64,000 nt of DNA from Zychaea mexicana (lineage: Eukaryota; Mucoromycota; Mucoromycetes; Mucorales; Lichtheimiaceae): assembly GCF_025766255.1 (NCBI RefSeq), contig NW_026516740.1:62001-126000 (forward strand), read 5' to 3'. Below the pieces are notes generated by a model. The model did no database searches, had not been told where the DNA came from, and saw only the letters and a list, made by a program, of their open reading frames with translations. Shown here piece by piece: positions 47,352 to 59,282 of the stretch (position 1 is its first letter; each line of letters opens with the position of its first letter). The position numbers and the translations under genes are program-made.

Positions 47352-47519
47352 TTAGCTTTATAAAACCAAGTATTGACAGAATAAAGTACCGAAAATTTAA
47401 TCAAGGGGTTGATACGACGGGCGATAAACTACGATGGATTTGATATGAAGGGAATGAAAGGGTTTATTCTTTTTCTATTGCTTTGGTCGCAAAACGTGCC
47501 GGTATACACATGCTATTAT

Positions 47520-48602
47520 CTATAATTCTGTCTCCTTTTGTCGTTCCTGTTCTTGTTGCTGCTTCTCCTCTTCTTCTTCTTTCTCTACACTTTTACTTAA
47601 CAAATTGACAATCTTGGGCTGTTCGTAACCAGAATGTCGCTTTAATCCCAAACTGACTGACAAAACCTATGTAAAAAAAGGATAAAGTTAGTGTTGTTTT
47701 CATTTTAGAGAATGGCTGCGAAACCAATGGCGGGAAGGAACCGAGAAAACGATGAACTACCTCGTCAAGGATCTTGCGCAGCTGGGCATTATCCTGTTCA
47801 ACTAAAGCAAGACGCTCTTCGGTCGCCTTTTGTGCTTCGCAGGTCGTCTCCAACAATTTCTTTAATTTATCCGAATCCTCCTCTAAATTGTCCAACGCAT
47901 CATCCACATAGCTGCGTCGGTTCTTGGCAGAGAAATGTGATCTAGGGAATTCGATAGTTTTTAGGAGAGAGTGTGTGGGAGCAAAAGTAACACGATTTCC
48001 TTCGTCCCATGTTTGCTAATAATATACCTCCAACTCTCTGCAATGATGATGGATGCTGCTACACCAAAAACAAACGATTCACTAAGGAAGTTCGCACCAG
48101 CATCTACAGCCCTATTCAATAGTATCTTTAGAGTCGATGTTTTTCCCTTGGAAACGAGCTTTACATCTTCTTTTTTTCATAGCTTGTTTACCTGGCATCG
48201 TTCAGAGGTCGAATAATTTCCTTTTTATAACCCAAAACGTTCATCTTTAGTGTCATTTCGAGTTTATGCGAGCGCTACATTCAATCGCAAAAGTTCAAAA
48301 TCAGTTTTTTTTTGCTTCATTATTAATAGAGCTAATGCTTTTATTTTATTTCCTGAGTTTTATATGTACCTGCGCGACACCAATGCAAAAATCGCGAAAA
48401 GCGGCATGTTGTTTTGCTTGTGTCTTGATGGACGTAGCGACTGGCTTTGCAAGAGTTCTTTTTTTTATAAATAAAAGGTAGGAAGAGGAGGTGATGGTGA
48501 CGGAGGTAAATGGTACTAGCTTTTGTCAATGAAAAAGGGAAATGGTGTCGAGAGAAAGAGAGCTCACCGTATTAATAAGGTTCCTAGCTTGAGAGTACTC
48601 AT
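47520..48602 (-). CDS. OPA3-like mitochondrial protein
   Basis: OPA3 family proteins are associated with mitochondrial membranes and organelle shape. Six exons (48602-48568, 48457-48370, 48274-48192, 48111-48028, 47941-47761, 47666-47520) join in frame to 205 residues. The N-terminus MSTLKLGTLLIRTLAKPVA followed by IKTQAKQHAAFRDFC is the conserved OPA3 opening. HKLEMTLKMNVLG and RPLNDARAVDAGANFLSES follow, then a hydrophobic segment FVFGVAASIIIAESW. A coiled coil (about 108-160) with LEEDSDKLKKLLE and a charged Glu/Gln-rich tail end the protein, as in animal OPA3. It lies 168 bp upstream of GatA on the same strand. Confidence 0.92.
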
Positions 48603-48932
48603 GTCAAAAACAATGGAAAAGTTTATAACGTTGAAAGCTGCTGCGCGAATTCAGAGACCCACAAAATGTTTGTTGCTCGGAGTTACTCTTCTATAAATTA
48701 TCCCAAAAAAGCAAAAAGCAAAAAAGGTAAGGTTGAGAAGAGAGGTATTATGGCAATTGTTTATGATATGCGTGCAAAGAGAGAGAGAGAGACCAATAAA
48801 AAACAAAAGGATTTAACAGTGGAGGAGGGGTTTAGGAAAGGAAAGGGAGGTGTGGGGAGGAAGGGTTGAGCCAAGTAATAGAACAAACTTAAAAGAACAT
48901 GGGATTAATTATCGTCAAATTTTCCAAGCAGT
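48603..48932. other. Intergenic region between OPA3 and the DMAP1-binding-domain gene
   Basis: This 330 bp stretch is the OPA3 promoter side and contains a GA run near 48778-48792. No gene was seen. Confidence 0.5.
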
Positions 48933-50165
48933 TTACTGTCCTCTCCATGCTTCTGGAGGCAAGTTTCGGGGAGGTGGCGGGTTGGTCATGTGTTGTTGCG
49001 ATCGTGGGGGAGGCACACCATACGCGTATCCAGGTCTTTGCTGATGTTGCATCATATCTGACCGAGCATCCAAAGATGATGTCCGCATATGAGCAGCTGG
49101 GGCAGCTCCAGGCGGCATGACAGGGCGATAATTGCCAGGCGCTGGTGGTGCTCTTACAGGCTGCGGTGTCACTGTTCCGGTCCTATAGATAGGTCTTGGT
49201 GAGCCAGCAGCCATCACAGGCCGTTGTTGCTGTTGTTGTGAAGATGCAGTGGTGTATACGGGACGCTGATAATGATGGTACTGCGCGTTGGACGGAGATG
49301 GTCCCGGTCTATAGGAGGATGGGGGTCGTTGTTGCTGTTGTTGTGAGGGATATCCACCAGCATATGGTTGATGGCGCATACTGGGCGAAGATTGCGGTGG
49401 GCCTCCACTGCCTTGTTGATAGGCAGGGCGGGCTACCATACGCGGATCGTAAGGCCGCGAAGGGCGTGACGACGAGGACGACGCGACTCCGGCGTGATAA
49501 TATTGAGAACCCCCATTACCGCCAGCAATACCGCTAGGAGAATGTGTACGTTCAATAGCTGGAGGAGGGGCCTGCGCATTATAGCCGTACGAAGCAGGAG
49601 GCTGTTGTTGCCAATGCTGTGCTTGTGCTTGTGCTTGTGCTTGTGCTTGTGCTTGTGCTTGTGATTGTGATTGTGATTGGGGTAGTGGTAGTGGTTGTTG
49701 TTGTTGCGACTGCTGTGGATAAGGACGATATGAGGGTTGTTGAGCTGGTACGGATGAATAATATTGTTGCTGCTGCTGCTGATAAGGCTGTTGCTGCTGT
49801 TGCTGTTGAAGTTCGCGGTGGTTTTGTTCCATAAGAGCAGCACCACTACTGCTGCCACCAGCTGGCTTTGGTGGTGAATGCGTAGGCGATGGCAAGTAAT
49901 CCAAAAAGTCGACTACATCAGCAGCACTAGGCTCAGGTCCGAGATCGACTGCCGATTCACTATTGTTATCACTTTGATGGCCAGAAATATTTGTTGATGC
50001 CTGTTGTTGGTTTCGTTCGTCACTGTCGGCAAATTGCTCTAACAATGTCGCCTTTTTCTTTTCAAATCCTTTCTGAGTAATGTCGCCATCTTCTAGTTCC
50101 AGCTCGAGATTCTTGAGTTTCTCCAATAGCTCGTTAGGTAGATCTTGATCGGATTTAACTGTCAT
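48933..50165 (-). CDS. Protein with an N-terminal DMAP1-binding-type domain and a Gln/Pro-rich tail
   Basis: A single exon of 410 residues. The first 45 residues (DLPNELLEKLKNLELELED, then GDITQKGFEKKKATLLEQF) match the DMAP1-binding domain found at the start of DIP2/Cmr2-type proteins. The remainder is low-complexity: poly-Q runs, an (Gln-Ala)n tract at 49617-49665, and Pro/Tyr/Ser/Arg-rich segments ending NLPPEAWRGQ. DIP2-type proteins continue with adenylate-forming domains, but no such domain follows: OPA3 begins only 330 bp downstream. So this is a short stand-alone form. The start at 50165 is the first Met before the domain; the frame is open further upstream without conservation. It is divergent from FAM32A, 251 bp away. 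Function is unknown; a scaffold or chromatin-linked role is only a guess. Confidence 0.8.
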   Translation of the reverse strand: MTVKSDQDLPNELLEKLKNLELELEDGDITQKGFEKKKATLLEQFADSDERNQQQASTNISGHQSDNNSESAVDLGPEPSAADVVDFLDYLPSPTHSPPKPAGGSSSGAALMEQNHRELQQQQQQQPYQQQQQQYYSSVPAQQPSYRPYPQQSQQQQPLPLPQSQSQSQAQAQAQAQAQAQAQHWQQQPPASYGYNAQAPPPAIERTHSPSGIAGGNGGSQYYHAGVASSSSSRPSRPYDPRMVARPAYQQGSGGPPQSSPSMRHQPYAGGYPSQQQQQRPPSSYRPGPSPSNAQYHHYQRPVYTTASSQQQQQRPVMAAGSPRPIYRTGTVTPQPVRAPPAPGNYRPVMPPGAAPAAHMRTSSLDARSDMMQHQQRPGYAYGVPPPRSQQHMTNPPPPRNLPPEAWRGQ

Positions 50166-50416
50166 TCTCTTCCAAACACAATTCACAGACGCAGTAACAA
50201 AAAGATGAGTGAAGTTACGTTTGGAAAGAAAAAATAGAAACAGTCGCTTTTTTTGCGTTTTGCCCTGTTGCTGGGTTCCCCTTTTGCAACAGCAGGTGCT
50301 GCTATAATAAAAACTCTCTTGCGGGGGAGTTGGAATATTAGCTAGCAAAAAAAAAATAAGAGAGAAAGCACACAAGCGCTTTTTCTTTTTTTGCCTCCTC
50401 TAGCTTGACCTCCGCA

Positions 50417-50967
50417 ATGTCAGCGTATGACAATGTGAGCAAAGGATCGCTCAAGTTTAAAGGAGGCGAATCCGGCTCCATCAAGTAAGACAGTCTTTCT
50501 CTCTTGATACTATCGCTTGTCCTGAAAGGAGATAAGAATCGCCGCATTGCGTATATTTTAATGTGTAACTAAAATATTGACTGCGGGAACATTAATAGAA
50601 AGAAAAAGAAGAAATCGAAATCTGACAAGGAAAAGGTTCAACGTGCCATTCGCGAAGACAGTGCGGGCAGTGGCAGCGACAGCAACAAGAAGAAGCTACA
50701 ACGGTTCACATTGTTTGACAAGACAGAGGCTGAAAAGAAGTTTGAAGAAACTCAACGACGAAGGGTATGTGCTTGTGCTGTAGCTGGGACTCTAGGAATA
50801 ATGCACAACTGCTGTTCAGTCTGTCTAACGGCACTTTTCTGTGACAGCAAATGGAACGAGTAGCAAAGGCTGCGGCCAAGTCGCACAAGGAGAAAGTAGC
50901 AGAGTTCAATAATAAGCTTGAAGATCTTAGTGAGCATCACGACATTCCCAAAGTTGGACCAGGCTAA
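50417..50967 (+). CDS. FAM32A homologue, small spliceosome-associated protein
   Basis: Three exons (50417-50484, 50599-50764, 50848-50967) join in frame to 117 residues. The pattern matches FAM32A along its whole length. It opens [17 protein letters not shown], continues with a Lys-rich stretch ([13 protein letters not shown]), and ends [17 protein letters not shown] then [18 protein letters not shown]. In animals FAM32A acts in step II spliceosomes; the same role is inferred here. The protein is highly basic and probably nuclear. It converges on the hydrolase gene with about 105 bp between stops. Confidence 0.92.
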
Positions 50968-51072
50968 TAGGAGTCAAAATAAAGCTTTCTTTTATTGCCA
51001 CCTTCATCATCACCGTTAATTACATGATTTTAGGATATGTTACTCTTACAAATGCTACTTATTATTACAGTT

Positions 51073-52152
51073 TTATAGGCGTGCTGCTGGTTCGGATTTC
51101 ATAAGCATCCACTTTTGGCACCATTTGCGACTTTGATCGATCATGGTTGGGCACCACTGATGCCCGACGTCGGGGACCACAATAAAGTCCCAATCGTGTC
51201 CTTGTTTGCCTGTGTGGCTAGTGCGCAATTTTTCTACGAAACCAACGTTGAAAGCTGCTGGCACGACCTTATCCTTTTGTCCGTTCATAATCAGCAGCTT
51301 GGTATCCTTCAGGCGAATGTCGAGGTCGGCCACTCTATGCTCCACTATTTCGCGGAACTTGTTAGGCAGAAAATCCCTCTGTGACAAAGATGACTCGATT
51401 AATCGGGCACTCAGCAGGCCGAGGAAGTCGGCGGTCCCGACTATAGGAATCGCCACACTAATTCTTGGATCTAGACACACGAAGACAAAGCGTTTATTTT
51501 GTTGCTAATTAGTGCCCATCTTGCTCCATACATTGTCTACATCTGATGATGTATGTAGAGAGAGGCACACACACACACACACACAAACACTAAATACTCA
51601 CCGTTTGCTGCCGCCATGAACGTAGAATGGCCTCCCATCGAAAAGCCCATCACACCCCATACTTGAACACGGCCCTCCTGTTGCGGTCCGAAAAGATAAT
51701 CTTCGACCACATCGATCAGAGCCGATACCGTTCGACTAGACTCGTTGTACATGGACCACATATCCTGCGCATGAAACGGATTTTCATGCCGTCCCTCTTT
51801 CCAAGCAAAGTTACCCAATTTGTGAACTAGTCGACTGCCGTGGTTTGGGTGATCAAACGTGATAACAACCAAATGTCTATCCTTGTTGCTTGCATTCAAG
51901 CTGCAAAGCGCTTGACTGATTTCCTCCATTTTGCTCATGTTTTCTAGTTTTGGGGGAAAAAAAGGGACAATTCAATCAGAATCAAAAAGTAGGGTTTCCT
52001 TGACAGCAACAAATCTTAAACTACTTACGCAATCGTCCATGTAAAGCAAACATGACAGCAACGGGCTTTGTCATGCCCATTGCTTTGTATTCATCCAGTC
52101 CATAGACTGTCAGTTGAAGACCTGCAACTGGAATCTGCTGTTTTGATGTCAT
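51073..52152 (-). CDS. Alpha/beta hydrolase (serine hydrolase, substrate unknown)
   Basis: Three exons (52152-52029, 51943-51602, 51470-51073) join in frame to 287 residues, a complete alpha/beta-hydrolase domain without signal peptide. The oxyanion region is VMFALHGR. The nucleophile is the Ser in VMGFSMGGHST (GxSxG). The acid is probably Asp in MNGQKDKVVP and the base His in VVPDVGHQWCP. The strand LVVITFDHPNHGSR precedes a lid-like segment. The family includes esterases and dipeptidyl-peptidase-like enzymes, and the exact substrate cannot be inferred. A (CA)n run lies in the intron at 51567-51587. Confidence 0.85.
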
Positions 52153-55100
52153 GGGGATATGTATATGTGTATATGTGTATATGGATTTAGGGAATGGGGG
52201 TAAAAGCAACTTTCTTCGTCACACACACAGAGTCAAGCTATGATCTTTTCGGGAGACAACGTTTCTTTCTTCTCTCTTTCAGGTAATTCAGATGAGCTAA
52301 TCACGATTTGTCGTCAAGTTTTCAGCAGCCCGCCGAACGAACAAAAGTTTATCCTTTTTTATATTATTTTGTCTCAGGGATACGGCATTCTGCATACAGT
52401 AACGACGCTATGATAAATTACTGATCGATCATGAGCTCAGACCATTGGTTTTTGCAAAGCAATCTGTTTGTAGGATCTATGATAAAGCCCAAACTCCTCG
52501 AAAAACCGGGGTCTGCAGATGGAGGAGGGACGCTGTTGAAGATAACGATGATAGACGTATGCGCATATAGCCTATGGCCATGGGTGGTGTATGTCATTAA
52601 ATACGTAATAGCTTCGTCATACTCTGTTACTGGTGGTCAGAAATAGAACAGATCCATGGTAGTATGTACCACTTGTTCTTCAAATGTAACAAATGTCAAG
52701 TTTCACAATTATTACATATAGATTTAATGCCTCAAAAAGATAGCAGGCGACAAGTACTATGCTTGCTGCATAATTCCAATTGCAATATTCACTACGTATG
52801 TCTTTGCTGTCATAAAAAGAAGTTGAGTGAGTTGTAGTTCCATAAGTCCCATTTTTTATTGAGCAATGCAACATTTGCCGTTTCTGATTAAATAAAGCGA
52901 CTTTGACGGTTCTCTAGCTCGTCTGCCATCATATTTTGTGACCTGCTGGTTCTAGGTACTGATGACAACATTTCACACCCACAGTTATGATGTTTAAATA
53001 TATTAAAATAAAGTGCCGTAGCCAACAGGTATATGTTACATATCAGACAACGCACATCGTAAAAGTAGCCTTTTCCAATAATAAAGAACCTAGAGTGTAC
53101 CCCACCTTTTAAAAACCCTCATTAAATACTTGAGGTCCCCGCTGACATAGGTACAATAGCAATTTTATATTTATAGGATAATATGGAATGAGCACGTCAA
53201 TTAGACTATAGGAGGGCTTTTCATTTTACAACAGCAGAAGCTGCAGCACTGGAGACTGTGCTCTGTGTTTGAGATCTTAATAGAGCGAAAAAAAAAAAGC
53301 AAGCACTCAAAGGCACATGTCGGTTGTCTGCTGTCGGTACAGAAGTGTAACTAAGTCTGTGCGTTCGGAGCCTTATGGCACACATTTCCCTCAAAATCAA
53401 TGATATCCGACATGGAGAGATCAACGAAATCACGGTACATGTCATACATGAAGAAATTTGTTTGCAACCTATACACTTTCAAAGACGAGTTACCGCTTAT
53501 TATGTATCGAAATTCTTTGATTATTCAGTTTTTGACTCGCTTTGAGAAGAAATATCATGAAACTAGCCATAGAACATGCTGCAAGAAAAGAGTGCAAGCG
53601 AGAATGGTGAAAGGAAGAGGTATTTTCTTGTGGTGTTTGACTCTACCTCTTAAAACGAGCTCTTTATTCTTTTATTTTTTGGGCCCACGAGGGCCGGGAA
53701 TCCTACTACAGCTTCGAACATGCCACACTGGCGCCAGCTTAAGAAGAATGCTGTTTGAGCAACGATACCCTCTCTAATGCAACTATCAGCTTATGAGGGA
53801 AGTATATTTACCTTTTTCTGCCCGTTCAATAATTCTTGCTACCATAAGCTACAGTAATATAGCGTCTTCGTCAAACCATGGTTTTTAAACTGAATGTCTC
53901 GTCAAGTTGATATAAATAACACTTTCTTGCTCAGCCTTAGGAAGTGCTCGCTATGCTACATATGCATCCTTTCTGTTTAATACACAGGGTACTTTTTGGC
54001 TCTACGCATTACAAGCTAACTTTCACAGATGCTCGGGGCAAAGCTTAATAGCTCTGTTTGCCACGTACGTACGCTATTTTGCTTCAGGTTCATTAAGCAG
54101 CAGAAAACATCGTGCAAGGGATTACGTCGAACTGAAAAAAGCTGCACAAGAGCAAGTGGAAACCGAAGCACATGTGTCCCTAATATAGGCTATTGATTCT
54201 ATGCATCTCCAGATCAAGGTACTCGCGTAAATATCGTACAAGAGAGCAATGAGGAAGTAACGCATAAGATTTTGCCAAGAACTCACGGGTAGAAGGCAAA
54301 AGTTATCATCTAAAATGATTGATCTACTACGTATGCTACGGTAACTGAATGCGTACATGCAAAGTATAACGTGCTGTCTTTTCTCACCTAAAAGGTTGAC
54401 AGTCTTTCGAGCCCGTCTACTGGTGCCAACAAAAAAAACAGGCACTCTTGCAGCTACGCAAAAAGGTACGCGGACGTTTTGTAAAGAAGTATGATAACAA
54501 CGACGGAAGACGCAGAAGCGGGACGAAAGATCCGAGTGATGTTATCAAGCTTCGAGAGGCTCCCGGCCAAGGCCAAGATAGATGTCGCCGCACGGACCAT
54601 TGAATTTGCTGCCTTTTGAGGGACAGACTTGGCACAGAATGAGAATAAGGCTGCCGTTCATATTTTCAATCCTCTTGGACCGTACTACATGGCAGAGTCA
54701 TGATGAAAATAAGGACGAAGACGATGCCGGTCAAGGACACCCTGAAAATCCACCACTGAGCGCCTCTTGCGTACATTACTAAATGTGATCAGTCGTGAAC
54801 AGGTCCAGCGGGCTACTTTTCCTTCTTTTTATGAAGAGGACTACTCCGGACATATGTCAACCGATGTACTTTACACCCTTTTTTCGCAAGATTTTAAGAT
54901 TCCGGCTGATACACCGAAAGGCGAGATTACAAGTAAAAGTGAGGCAGTCAATGGGAGGCATAATCGCAGCGTTCTCGCGGGCTTCTACAAGCTTTCCGCT
55001 ATCTAACAGCCCATGGGATCTACTAAGTTGGCTCTTGCGCACTGCGTTAAGTTTGTCAATCGCCATACAATATGTGTGCTTGGTACTAGGACAGTACCGA

Positions 55101-55504
55101 CTGACGATTCTAAGTGACAGGACAAGAAGGCCTTTTAAAAAAGGAGCAAGACAACACCTCCAGTGATGACAGCAGTGATGTTGGAAGTGATGAGATTTAA
55201 AGTATGGCTGACGTCTCAAGCAAAAAAAGCATCTCGATGGAAAGGAAAAGGCCGAGCAGGAAAGGAGTTGTCTGAAAAGAGCAGATCAACGGAGGCGCAA
55301 AAGAAGAGAAAGAAGAAGCCCAGAGTCGCAAGTGAAGAAACAGCGGTCCAGAAAAACCGTGCGGTAGACAAGGACGATTAGACAGATCAGGAAGAGCTCA
55401 AGACTAATTCGGGGCAGAGGATCCGCAAGCCGACATGTTGCCCATGTGCCTTACTAAAAGAATGAAGAAAACCGCGCCGACTTTTGCAGTTCCGCCAACA
55501 GATG
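52153..55504. other. Gene-poor, probably transposon-derived decayed DNA
   Basis: No intact gene was recognised. Coding-like scraps occur at 53400-53777 (plus; FEKKYHETSHRTCC), 54490-54615 (plus; RKIRVMLSSFERLPAKAKI), 54767-55006 (plus; TFPSFYEEDYSGHMSTDV) and 55163-55381 (plus; Lys-rich). They are out of frame with one another. They may be fragments of one or more retroelements, but no catalytic motif was found. Confidence 0.35.
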
Positions 55505-55712
55505 AAATGCTTCGGGCTCACTGGGCCTTGGTTTTTTGATAACTGACCATTTATCATTAACTCTGTAATTCATGTTATCCACAAGACTATAACCCGTAAA
55601 GTAGGAGAACAAAATCTACCTATGCTCTGTGTGTAAACTCTCACTACGCTTTGTATCTCCTTCTCTCCACCTCTTAATATGACGTCGACGCAATTTTGCG
55701 CGCCTAAAATAA
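55505..55712 (+). pseudogene. LINE C-terminal scrap, second copy
   Basis: GGGCTCACTGGGCCTTGG near 55514 and CGACGCAATTTTGCGCGCC near 55686 repeat the sequence at 15751 and 15797, which encode the RAHWALV end of the LINE remnant. Between the two blocks there are about 100 bp not present at 15.8 kb, an insertion or local divergence. Frames are broken. Confidence 0.5.
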
Positions 55713-56836
55713 AAGTGCTTTAGGCTGTAAGAGTCCGGGTCCGCCGTGTAGAAGCAAAGCTTGCGCAAACCCACCGGCTACTTGCAAACGCAAGGTCGCA
55801 GTTGTACGCAGCAAAAATGCGTTGTATTGGCAAGGACACGGCCAAGAGAATTATTCATGATGAAGAAGTTCAGGTATAGGCAAGTTAGCGTATTCTATAG
55901 GACGCATACAGCATCTACGAGTAGCAATTAGTATGCTTGTAGGTATCTTTTATTAGTCAACTGACCAAAATTCATTCTCGAATCTCTGACCCAGGCCATG
56001 TCCTCGCTGCTACCGCTATATCAAGAATTATTATTCGCATTTTTTATACGATACAGCGTTACACAGATGGATCGATTGCACCGCTGCCACCATCTTCTTC
56101 GTCGCCCCTGACATCACTACCTCCATTGCCACCGCCTCCTTCATCATTTCCTTCAGCAGCAGCAGCAACAACGCAAGAAAAAGACAGCGATCAAAATATA
56201 CAACAGTGGACATTAAAATCGCAGTCGATTCCCGTACCTGAACCACAAAATTACACAAGGAGGAAGAAGGACCTTGCGACATTTGCAACAAAAGGCCAAT
56301 AACGATGTGAGATGGCTTTTTTTAATGATGGGGGTATCGAAGATGCAGCTAGACGGTGCAAGGTAGGTCGCACACGTTGACTGCGTCATAAAGTATACCA
56401 CGCTTCGGCTTGGCGCTTCCCTAGGACCATTTCTTTGATTCGTGGCGGGCTGGCAACAGAAGCATCAACGATGTGCAAGCAATAAATGAAAGCAAGTACT
56501 TGACGAGTTTCGCTCTAGCTCTAGCAAGGCGTGCCCACATTCCCACAAGCCAGCAAATTGCAAAAGCACTATTATGAGGATGGGAAACTGCCAGCTGGCC
56601 AGCAGCGCACTAAAGTGAACGAACCTTACGTGTCCGAGCAGCAGGCAAAATACATAAAATACGGATTCAACATGGCAATGACATTCCCTACTTTTCCGAT
56701 CACGTGCACCTACCTGCACAATCTCTCCCGCTTTTCAGTGCTTCAAGACGTGACACCAGTCCTGGTGCTCAGCTGTCTCCGCGTGAAGCTGAATAAACGC
56801 CTTTATTTTCTATTCCACACCCCCTTTAATAAACTG
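55713..56836. other. Coding-like fragments upstream of BET4
   Basis: Plus-strand open stretches include AKLAQTHRLLANARSQLYAA (about 55760-55875), a Pro/Ser-rich piece at 56040-56300 (APLPPSSSSPLTSLPPLPPP) and KVNEPYVSEQQAKYIKYGF at about 56610-56680. They are separated by stops and are not recognised. They may be remnants of one decayed gene. Confidence 0.3.
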
Positions 56837-59059
56837 ATGAGCAGTAACGTTGTAAGTTTCCCAGCACTGTAATTCGGCTCGTCCAAAACTTACACAAATT
56901 GCTACTATCTAGCATGGCCGTGAGCGAGTAAAGGCCTCTGAGGAATTGGTCAGAAAACGGCGAGAAAGAGAAGCCGTAAAAATAAAGCAGTATAATGATT
57001 TGGTTCAGCAATGTCAAGAACAGGTAACTGTACAGCTTTGCTGCATTTAAATTCGTGCCAACAAGTGGACACCTTCTCTTTAGAATATACAGTTTTGCTT
57101 GGGCTCTCTTTGCTAATGATGGCTTCTTTCTTTATGATCGAAACAGTTTCGAAACGAAAATTACAACCACGAAACGCTATCTTTGACGACGCGTATTCTC
57201 GAAATGAATCCTGACTATTATACCATTTGGAATACGCGACGTCTAGTGCTACTACGTGGCATTCTGGTCGAAAGCCCGCAGAGCCTGAACGATGTTGAAC
57301 AGAATCGCACAACATACAAGAAGGAACTCGACCTATTTATGCAACTGATACGAATTAATCCAAAGTCCTATTGGATGTGGAATCATCGTCGCTGGTGCCT
57401 TGAAACAATGCCAAAACCCAATTGGCCAGCCGAACTAGGTCTAGTTGAAAAACTATTGTCGCTGGATGCACGTAACTGTAAGCGAGATGAACAATATATA
57501 TATATATATATATATATAGAAAACAGATTTGATTGGGTGCGAATACTTGGTTCACTATAGTGACTGACTGCTAATGCGTATGCATCTACGTACAAATAGT
57601 TCATGGCTGGACATATCGACGATATGTGGTTCGGCAGCTGCGTAAGGAAGCAAAAGAGAAAGAGCAAGATGAAAAGATTGTGCGATCCGAGTATGACTTC
57701 ACCACCAAGAAAATCAATGAAAGCTTTAGCAACTTTTCGGCATGGTACCAGCGTACACGTCTATTACCAGAAATTGTTCATAACTTATCTGTTGATAAAA
57801 AGAACGCGATTGCAAAGGATGGTTCGTGTCATAGCACAGCAAAGGGTTGGGCGATAGAACTCAAATTGTAATCACTCACACACTATGCTGCTAAATAATA
57901 TAGAGTTATACTTGGTCAAAGAAGCGATCTATACGGAGCCAGAGGATCAATCAGCATGGCTGTACTACAGATGGATTGTCGGACATGGTAATAGATCCGT
58001 TTATGTCGCTTTTCATCGTCTGAACTCGTCAGAAAAATGCTCCCGCCCTAACAAACTTCATCTTATTTTCTATTTAGTTCCCGATCCCATTCAATTCATT
58101 GGAGCTTTCAAGCTCACATCTTCACCTCTGGTTATACTCATTTTTGATGATGATGTCTCGTTTGTGTCTGCTCCTACTATGATCGAAGATAAAACTGAAG
58201 ATACAGTTGAAGGATCGTGGTTACCCGTTGGCCGTAATTCATCCTCGAGTACCAGCACTGTCTGGGTATATAAGCCGAAAACGGCGAATTCAAGTCCTGC
58301 CACAGTTCGCATCAGTTCTAGTAACCTTATGCCTAGCACACGCTCAAAAGCAACCCTAACAACATCTCTAGAAAGGCCGATCATAAAAATACCAGCAGAT
58401 GATGGTAAAATACCGCGCCACCATTTCCTATTGTCTACTACCGCGTATTTAACATTGGTTATATTGTGCTTCAGTCTCTGCTACGTGTTTAGCACGTATA
58501 GAAGAACGTTTGAAAACCGACCATTGGACACCTTCCACCAAACGCTCCATTCCAGTTTCTAGTATCTCCAGCCAATGCGCATGGCACACCTTGGACCATG
58601 CAAGATTGCTCAAGGAAGAGATTTTTACCGTTAGAGAATTGTTGGAAATAGAGCCCAATAGTAAATGTAAGTATATATTTTGACGAAAGCTTATTAGACG
58701 ATATGAATTGTTGTCGATGCATACTAACATCTTGTGATATATAGGGGCACTGCAAACCCTTGCTCATTTTATAAATCAACTTCGGCTTTTAGGTAGTTGT
58801 GAAAATACCGATGACGCCTTAGCAGAAGTAATTAGCATTTATGAGGATCTAGCAAAATTGGATACCTATCGCCGCCACCGCTATCGAGATGCTAGTAAGT
58901 AAATGAAAGAAGCGCATCAAGTGTTCGTCGACTTACATGGCATTATTTGTAGTATCTAGTACACAACGCATACAAAAGTATCGGTCTTTAGTTAATTTAA
59001 AAGAAAATGTTGTACCAGACCTTGTCTCTAGCATATTATGCGATTATGGTATAGCTTAA
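56837..59059 (+). CDS. BET4: Rab geranylgeranyltransferase (type II) alpha subunit
   Basis: The product is the alpha subunit of the enzyme that attaches geranylgeranyl groups to C-terminal cysteines of Rab GTPases, with the beta subunit and Rab escort protein. Nine exons (56837-56851, 56913-57023, 57147-57477, 57600-57821, 57904-57987, 58078-58404, 58493-58666, 58745-58894, 58953-59059) join in frame to 506 residues. The N-terminus MSSNVHGRERVKA matches the family opening; its first five codons form a 15 nt exon. Prenyltransferase-alpha repeats are visible as NPDYYTIWNTRR, NPKSYWMWNHRRW, FHGWTYRRYVV, NFSAWYQRTRL and QSAWLYYRWIVG. An inserted domain (about 255-380, VPDPIQFIGAF to WVYKPK) and a C-terminal helical part follow. 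The intron after exon 3 has a TA run at 57496-57519. Confidence 0.93.
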
Positions 59060-59282
59060 CTATTGAATAAATTACTGCTTAGCAACCATGTTCATCCTAG
59101 TAATACCCCAGCTCTAGGGATACAGGCCGAAGTTGCCTTATATACTGCAGATGTGACATTTAATCTGTCAACCTCAAGAACCACCTTACTGTGGGGATAG
59201 TCATGGTCAAACTTACCATTTGTTCCAATACATTTTCCTCAGGACATGATCTTCACTCTTCCTCCCGTCGTAATTGCTAAAT
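59060..59282. other. Intergenic region
   Basis: Short region between BET4 and the SINE-like element; no gene seen. Confidence 0.5.

Noticed and set aside
49617..49834. Plus-strand Val/Leu-repeat frame
   Set aside because: It is the antisense of the Gln/Ala repeat in the DMAP1-binding-domain gene.
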